NCBI GenBank assembly: GCA_012270265.1
Contig: JAAXIR010000228.1
Location: 1-6,648 of the forward strand
Direction of reading: 5' to 3'
DNA length: 6,648 nucleotides
DNA from: Candidatus Poseidoniales archaeon
GTDB taxonomy: Archaea; Thermoplasmatota; Poseidoniia; Poseidoniales; Poseidoniaceae
Shown: piece by piece, positions 1 to 4,516 of the stretch
How the letters are laid out: each line of letters begins with the position of its first letter
Position numbering within the stretch: position 1 is the first letter of the stretch
Made by a program: the position numbers and the translations under genes
Notes under the pieces: generated by a model
Database searches by the model: none
What the model saw: only the letters and a program-made list of their open reading frames with translations
Told to the model about the DNA's origin: nothing

Positions 1-2550
1 CTTCTTGAGGCCGTTGTGGAGCTCGCCCCCGAGATTGTCCACGAAGCGACTGGTTGCTACAAGGTTGAATCGCCTCTGGTCGGCATGGATTGTCCGGATT
101 GTGCCGGTAAAGCCATGACTGCGCTTCGAATTCTACCTCAAGTAACGGCACCGGCCGTTTCCGCAACACGGGGCGACGTGAAACTTGAACTCGACTTGGA
201 AAAAGGATCGCTTTCTGAAGTTTCAAGCGCGCTTCGCTCACTTGGACACGCACCAGACACGGAACATCACCATCTCAAAGGCGTCAAGGCCGAAAACGTT
301 GCAAAACGCAACAATACGACGCTTCGTGACCTCAAGCGACTGTTTTGTCTACAGCCGGGAATTCTTGATGCAGAGATCGAAAAAGACGGACGAATTCTCC
401 TTCAGATGGTAAGTGTAGCAGACAAAGAATTGCTCAAGAAGCGAGACAGTGCTATTGCCCATGTTTGCGGTTCTGAGCCAGAATACGTCACCGCCATTTC
501 CAATCGTCTTCGCCCAGACCAGATGCGTCTGCTGGGAGCAGCGTTCGCAGTACCAATTCTGTTTGCTCTCTTCGTTCTTGAATTCCTTGGAATCGAAGGA
601 TGGATTCCTGCCTTGATTGCGATTCCTGGCATTCTCGCATCGAGTTACCAGATGTTCAAGCAGGCTTTGGCAAGTATGATTTCGCTTCAGTTGGGATTCC
701 AAGTCCTGACAAGTCTCGCTGTGATTGGAGCCTGTGGCCTCATGATGTGGGAGGAAGCGCTGATTGTTTCCATCCTCGTTGCTGTCACGGTTCACCTTGA
801 AGGCGATGCCTTGATGAAAGCTCGAGAAGCCATGCAGGGTGGTCTTGATCGTCTACCGAGGGTCGCTCGTAAAGTGCACCGGCACAAACAACCGAGTTTT
901 AGTCCAACAAACATTTCGATCGGATCGCTCTCAATCATGCCTCAGGGCAATCCACTCAAGCCAACCAATGTTGAACATGAACCGCAACAGATTCCAATCG
1001 ATCTTCTTCGAAAAGGTGATTTTATCGAAGTTCGTAGCGGTGAACTGGTCCCTGCAGACGGACGAGTCGTTGAGGGTACAGGCGCACTGAACAAAGCGCC
1101 ACTGACAGGTGAATCGGTTCCAGTTGACATTGATGAGGGCGACTTCGTACAAGCCGGTCTCGTTTTGTCGCGTGGACCCGTAGTGCTTGAAGTGGAGGCT
1201 GTTGGTGAGAATACGCAACTGTTCGAACTGATCGAAACCGTTCATACCTATCGAGATGAACCACCTCGATTGCAAGCGGCTATCGAACGCTTCACAGCCA
1301 TTTGGGTTCCCGTTGTTATCTTTGGAGCCTTCTTTGTGTACTGGTTCCTCTACCCAGAAAACTGGAAGATTGTTTTGTTGCTTTGGGTTGTCTCTTGTCC
1401 GTGTGCTTTGCTCCTTGCTGCTCCAGTCCCACACGCTGCAGCGTTGGCGAACTCTGCACAGATGGGCGCCATTGCTCGAGGCGGTGACGTTCTCGAACGA
1501 CTCGCAAAAGTCAACCACGTATTTCTCGATAAAACCGGAACGCTCACCTCAGGAAAACCATCCATAGGAAAAGTCGTCACTGCGAAAGGTCGCCGCCGTG
1601 ATGCTGCGATTGGACTTGCTGCGGGGATTGAAGCACGCTCTTCGCACCCGTATGCTGAAGCACTTCGGGAGTTCGCCGACGAACAATCGATCAACGCTTC
1701 CAAAGTTACCAACATCAAAGACGTCAATGCCGGAATCCAGGCTACGCAAAACAAAGATGAGGTCTTGATGTTGCGTCCTGATGCACTCGCTCAATACAAG
1801 ATTGAAATGCCTTCAGAACTGAAAGATGAAGTTGCACTTGCCGAATCACAAGGCCATGGAGCATCTGTTCTCACAAAGGGTGGAAAGTGCGTTGCATTGT
1901 TCACGTTCGTTCACGATGACACCCGTCAAGGAGCAGATGAACTGATTCCAGAATTGCACAAGATGGGCATTCACGTACAGATTTTGTCTGGCGATCAGCA
2001 AGGGGCTGTGGACCGCTTCGCATCCACCGTTGGTCTTCCCAAGACCGACGCGTTTGGAAACCAATCGCCAGAAGACAAAGTCGATGTTGTCCGAAGCCGA
2101 TCTGAAATAGCAGTCACAATGATGGTTGGCGATGGTTTCAAAGAGGCAGCAGCACTGGCCGACGCTGACGTCGGCGTTGCTGTTGGCTCAGGAGAATCGG
2201 TCAACGTCGAGGCTGCAGACGTGATGATTCCTGGTGACGACCCGCGGATGCTTGCCGACCTCCTCAAGCTGGCCCGACGCACTGAACGCAACTTTAGGCA
2301 GAACCTTTCCTTCTCGATTCTCGTTACTGTCACGCTGGTGTATGCCGTCGTCAACGGTTTCTATGATGCTCTTTGGGTAGGTGTTCTGGTGCATGAAGCC
2401 TCGGTCATCCTTGTGATTCTCAATGGGGCACGGCTCGCAGAAGGGACAGGAACTCTTACCTTGGTCAAGGAAACCTTCCTTGCGATGTGGAAGGCAACGA
2501 GGACTGCACTTGATACAGGTCTGAAACAACTGAGCGAGATGCGAAGTTGA
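1..2550 (+). CDS. Heavy-metal translocating P1B-type ATPase (5' end open at window edge)
   Basis: This is a membrane pump that uses ATP to export a soft or transition metal ion from the cytoplasm. The frame is open from base 1. The first in-window start is GTG at 16, with GAGG five bases upstream, but the true start may lie outside; residues below count from that GTG. Visible in order: an HMA domain with GMDCPDC (C26, C29); a His cluster H84-H86; a second HMA-like segment (about 95-155) without CxxC; TM1-TM4 (about 172-262); an A domain with TGES (364-367); TM5-TM6 with CPC (461-463); the phosphorylated D505 in DKTGT; HP (544-545) in the N domain; SGD (658-660); GDG (705-707); and TM7-TM8 with HEAS (793-796). 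The length, 844 residues, is normal or slightly long. Oddities: GDGxND reads GDGFKE, the N-domain GxG reads NAG, and an insert at about 287-328 enlarges the A domain. CPC suggests Cu or Zn/Cd/Pb, whereas HEAS recalls the HEGG of the P1B-4 group, so the metal is unresolved. The neighbouring winged-helix gene may regulate it. Confidence 0.95.
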   Translation, partial: LLEAVVELAPEIVHEATGCYKVESPLVGMDCPDCAGKAMTALRILPQVTAPAVSATRGDVKLELDLEKGSLSEVSSALRSLGHAPDTEHHHLKGVKAENVAKRNNTTLRDLKRLFCLQPGILDAEIEKDGRILLQMVSVADKELLKKRDSAIAHVCGSEPEYVTAISNRLRPDQMRLLGAAFAVPILFALFVLEFLGIEGWIPALIAIPGILASSYQMFKQALASMISLQLGFQVLTSLAVIGACGLMMWEEALIVSILVAVTVHLEGDALMKAREAMQGGLDRLPRVARKVHRHKQPSFSPTNISIGSLSIMPQGNPLKPTNVEHEPQQIPIDLLRKGDFIEVRSGELVPADGRVVEGTGALNKAPLTGESVPVDIDEGDFVQAGLVLSRGPVVLEVEAVGENTQLFELIETVHTYRDEPPRLQAAIERFTAIWVPVVIFGAFFVYWFLYPENWKIVLLLWVVSCPCALLLAAPVPHAAALANSAQMGAIARGGDVLERLAKVNHVFLDKTGTLTSGKPSIGKVVTAKGRRRDAAIGLAAGIEARSSHPYAEALREFADEQSINASKVTNIKDVNAGIQATQNKDEVLMLRPDALAQYKIEMPSELKDEVALAESQGHGASVLTKGGKCVALFTFVHDDTRQGADELIPELHKMGIHVQILSGDQQGAVDRFASTVGLPKTDAFGNQSPEDKVDVVRSRSEIAVTMMVGDGFKEAAALADADVGVAVGSGESVNVEAADVMIPGDDPRMLADLLKLARRTERNFRQNLSFSILVTVTLVYAVVNGFYDALWVGVLVHEASVILVILNGARLAEGTGTLTLVKETFLAMWKATRTALDTGLKQLSEMRS

Positions 2551-2589
2551 GAGGATATCTTCAAACGGAAGTAGGTTTGAGTCCTAATC

Positions 2590-2595
2590 GGTGAG
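2590..2595 (+). promoter_or_regulatory. Ribosome binding site of the winged-helix gene
   Basis: GGTGAG lies three bases before the ATG at 2599. It matches the complement of the usual 16S rRNA 3' end (GGAGGTGA). In this frame the only codons between the upstream stop at 2578-2580 and the ATG contain no alternative start, so site and start support each other. Confidence 0.6.
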
Positions 2596-2598
2596 CCG

Positions 2599-3066
2599 AT
2601 GAGCAGAGTGAGGACAGACCCCTTGGTAGCAGCATTGACCCACCCAACTCGACAGGGCGCGTATCAAGCCCTTTCGCAAACGACGGAAATGAGTACGGTG
2701 CAACTGCAAGCCGCACTCAATGTCGATCGTTACAACCTCTACCACCACCTCAAGCGTTTGGTCAAAGTTGGTCTTATTGAGAATCATCGTGATGTAGGAC
2801 GTGCTCGCTGGTGGAGGATGGTCAAAGAAGTGCCTCTCCCATCGATGGGCGCATCGGATGCAGGTGCAACATCTTCACCACTGGATGAATTGTCCAAGTT
2901 GACGCATGTGCATGCTATTGATCTCAAGGATTCAAGAGGCCAAGTTGGAGCCAAACAATTGGTGCAGAAACTTGCTCAAGAGTACAACATTCCACTGGAT
3001 CTCCCATGGAACTTCCTTCCAGGAAAGATCATTCTTGTGGGAGTTAAGAAAGACGATGATGAATGA
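2599..3066 (+). CDS. Winged-helix (ArsR-like) DNA-binding protein
   Basis: This is a probable transcription regulator of 155 residues. Residues 8-75 have the ArsR-fold layout: a helix with the typical LTHPTRQ opening (13-19), a helix-turn-helix at about 31-58 with the recognition-helix pattern NLYHHLKRLVKVGLI (46-60), and a basic wing around DVGRARWWRM (65-74). In the ArsR family such proteins bind operator DNA as dimers, and many release it when a metal binds. Here there is no cysteine anywhere, so the classic ELCVCD-type sensor site is absent. Histidines (H15, H49, H50, H63, H103, H105) are the only obvious possible metal ligands. Residues 80-155 form a C-terminal extension I do not recognise, ending in a hydrophobic segment (about 139-149) and an acidic tail. 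The gene starts 48 bases after the metal ATPase, so control of that pump is a reasonable inference, but a housekeeping or lipid-gene regulator is equally possible. Confidence 0.85.
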   Translation: MSRVRTDPLVAALTHPTRQGAYQALSQTTEMSTVQLQAALNVDRYNLYHHLKRLVKVGLIENHRDVGRARWWRMVKEVPLPSMGASDAGATSSPLDELSKLTHVHAIDLKDSRGQVGAKQLVQKLAQEYNIPLDLPWNFLPGKIILVGVKKDDDE

Positions 3067-3110
3067 ATGCATCCTCTGGTTATTGAGCGAACAATCCAAA
3101 ATCAAAAGCA

Positions 3111-3118
3111 GGATGGAG
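3111..3118 (+). promoter_or_regulatory. Ribosome binding site of the zinc-ribbon gene
   Basis: GGATGGAG ends four bases before the ATG at 3123, and its GGAG core fits the Shine-Dalgarno consensus. An in-frame TGA at 3084-3086 with no start codon after it leaves this ATG as the first possible start. Confidence 0.5.
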
Positions 3119-3122
3119 TAAC

Positions 3123-3515
3123 ATGGACGAAGAATTCATCATCGAGTCGAGAATTGCTCCTCCGCCTCTTTCGTGCCCGAAGTGCAATGGGTTGTTGCCT
3201 TCCAAACTCGGTGAAATCCAGTGCGAACTGTGCGATGCCAACGTTCGCACAGATCACGAACCCACTCGAACCCAGTGGATGAAGGAGCGTATTTCATGCC
3301 CTTCATGCTCGAAAGTACTCATCGCAGGAGTCGATGAACGACCAGCAGAATTGCGATGCGGGGGCTGTGATACGCAGTTCACTCTTGCAGCGAAGGTCAT
3401 CCGTGTTGAGATTGAATGTCCTTCATGTCACCGAGGATTGCGAATGAAGCAACGACCAGGCCAGCGTATGATCACCTGTCCTGCGTGCGATACTGGATTC
3501 AAAGTCAGTTTCTGA
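3123..3515 (+). CDS. Small protein of three tandem zinc ribbons
   Basis: This is a 130-residue soluble protein built almost wholly from zinc ribbons. Six CxxC pairs are visible: C18/C21 with C34/C37, C59/C62 with C79/C82, and C99/C102 with C119/C122. Each group of four cysteines would bind one zinc ion, and the first pairs of successive ribbons are 41 and 40 residues apart, which points to internal duplication. Most pairs are of the CPxC type (CPKC, CPSC, CPSC, CPAC). The first ribbon is followed by a short charged linker, and the last ends only eight residues before the stop. No enzymatic domain, signal peptide or membrane helix is seen. Such ribbons commonly bind nucleic acid or protein partners; which applies here cannot be told. 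The stop is 9 bases from the start of the CDP-alcohol phosphatidyltransferase gene, in the same frame, so co-transcription is likely. I do not recognise a named gene. Confidence 0.9.
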   Translation: MDEEFIIESRIAPPPLSCPKCNGLLPSKLGEIQCELCDANVRTDHEPTRTQWMKERISCPSCSKVLIAGVDERPAELRCGGCDTQFTLAAKVIRVEIECPSCHRGLRMKQRPGQRMITCPACDTGFKVSF

Positions 3516-3524
3516 GTTGTTGCC

Positions 3525-4415
3525 ATGAAATCAACGTTCAAGCTGACTGGGCTTGCAGATTACATCACGCTCACAAACGCCATGTTTGGAACGCTGTCCA
3601 TCTTCTTCCTGATTCTTGCTGTTGATGATACGCTTAGCGATCCGTATTCGGAAGGATTGGCGACCAAATACATCTGGGCATCCATGCTCTGCATCTTCCT
3701 GTCAGCGGTTGGCGACATCATCGATGGTCCAGTCGCTCGAAGGTATTCCAAACAGAAGCTGCTTGGAGGTTCTCTTGACATCATGTCGGATTGTCTTTCG
3801 TTCTGTGTTGCACCTGCATTGATGATGTTCATCATGTTTGGTCGGTGGGGTGAGGCAACACCACTCTGGACCATCTCGTTGGGTATTGCAGGTTTCTGGA
3901 TCATCGCTACTGGAATGCTCCGCCTTGCACGTTTCCAGCATGAAGAGGGCAGCAATCTGCCCTACTTCCACGGCTTATCATCACCAGGGAACGCCATGGT
4001 TTTGATGAGTGCAGCAGGCTTCATCTGGCTTCAACCGTTACTGAACGTTGGACCCGATCTCAAGAATGCAGAAATTTGTCTCGGTGAAGGCGTCGATTAC
4101 GCCTGCCATGCAACACCAGGTCTCGACATCGTGATTCTACCCATCATGTTCATCTCAGGGTCATTGATGATCTCCGAACGTCGTTTGTCGAAACTCAAAG
4201 GTGGATTGGACATGAAATTGTCCATGATTCAGATGATTTGTCTCCTCACCGCTATCACTTGGGCATTGATTCGAACCGGCGCTTCCGATGTAAGTCTCGA
4301 ACTTGGTGGTGATATCGCTCCTGCAGGTTGGCTGTTCTTCTCATCGGCTCTGCTCGCCGTCTACTACATTGTCAAGCCACAACCACCAGAAGTTGGGCAT
4401 GGTGAAGAAGCCTGA
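3525..4415 (+). CDS. pssA: CDP-alcohol phosphatidyltransferase, phosphatidylserine/archaetidylserine synthase-like
   Basis: This integral membrane enzyme of polar-lipid synthesis should replace the CMP of a CDP-linked lipid (CDP-archaeol if the host is an archaeon) with an alcohol, most likely L-serine. The complete family signature D(x2)DG(x2)AR(x8)G(x3)D(x3)D is present with D64, D67, G68, A71, R72, G81, D85 and D89. The aspartates bind the catalytic divalent metals, and D89 is the expected general base. Downstream, FHGLSSPGNA (148-157) matches the GLPxPAA motif of the PssA branch, with Ser for the first Pro. About eight membrane helices can be traced (near 12-32, 47-65, 90-106, 113-131, 154-172, 200-216, 232-250 and 267-283). 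The 296 residues exceed the shorter inositol-phosphate branch. A loop at about 173-199 contains C185 and C194. The gene follows the zinc-ribbon gene by 9 bases without a clear ribosome binding site, suggesting translational coupling. The serine specificity is inferred; the family assignment is firm. Confidence 0.9.
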   Translation: MKSTFKLTGLADYITLTNAMFGTLSIFFLILAVDDTLSDPYSEGLATKYIWASMLCIFLSAVGDIIDGPVARRYSKQKLLGGSLDIMSDCLSFCVAPALMMFIMFGRWGEATPLWTISLGIAGFWIIATGMLRLARFQHEEGSNLPYFHGLSSPGNAMVLMSAAGFIWLQPLLNVGPDLKNAEICLGEGVDYACHATPGLDIVILPIMFISGSLMISERRLSKLKGGLDMKLSMIQMICLLTAITWALIRTGASDVSLELGGDIAPAGWLFFSSALLAVYYIVKPQPPEVGHGEEA

Positions 4416-4474
4416 TTGCGCAAGCAAAAACCGTCTCCAAATCGCGCTTTTGTTCATGATGAACGTCGCGCACC

Positions 4475-4481
4475 TTATGTA
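4475..4481 (+). promoter_or_regulatory. Possible TATA-like element upstream of the coiled-coil gene
   Basis: TTATGTA lies in the 101-base gap between the lipid gene and the coiled-coil gene, the longest gap in the window. If it works as an archaeal TATA box, transcription would start near 4503, leaving a leader of about 15 bases that still contains the purine-rich GGATGGGA at 4505-4512 before the ATG at 4517. No purine-rich BRE precedes it, so this is weak evidence. The rest of the gap shows nothing recognisable. Confidence 0.25.
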
Positions 4482-4516
4482 GGAAGAAAGGTCGATACGA
4501 GGTCGGATGGGATGCT

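Noticed and set aside
349..795. Antisense open frame of 148 codons within the ATPase gene.
   Set aside because: It is antisense to well-conserved HMA and membrane segments of the ATPase and has no plausible product.
3067..3282. Open frame of 71 codons whose ATG directly follows the winged-helix stop.
   Set aside because: It overlaps the zinc-ribbon gene in another frame, and its sequence has no domain features. The six CxxC pairs strongly support the other frame.
3513..3515. TGA of the zinc-ribbon gene as a selenocysteine codon joining it to the downstream enzyme.
   Set aside because: The ribbon protein looks complete, the next gene has its own ATG three codons later, and no supporting RNA structure is evident.
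4418..4456. Imperfect inverted repeat (GCAAGCAAAAAC against GCGCTTTTGTTC) as a terminator after the lipid gene.
   Set aside because: The arms pair only with bulges and mismatches, and no clean T-run follows the second arm.
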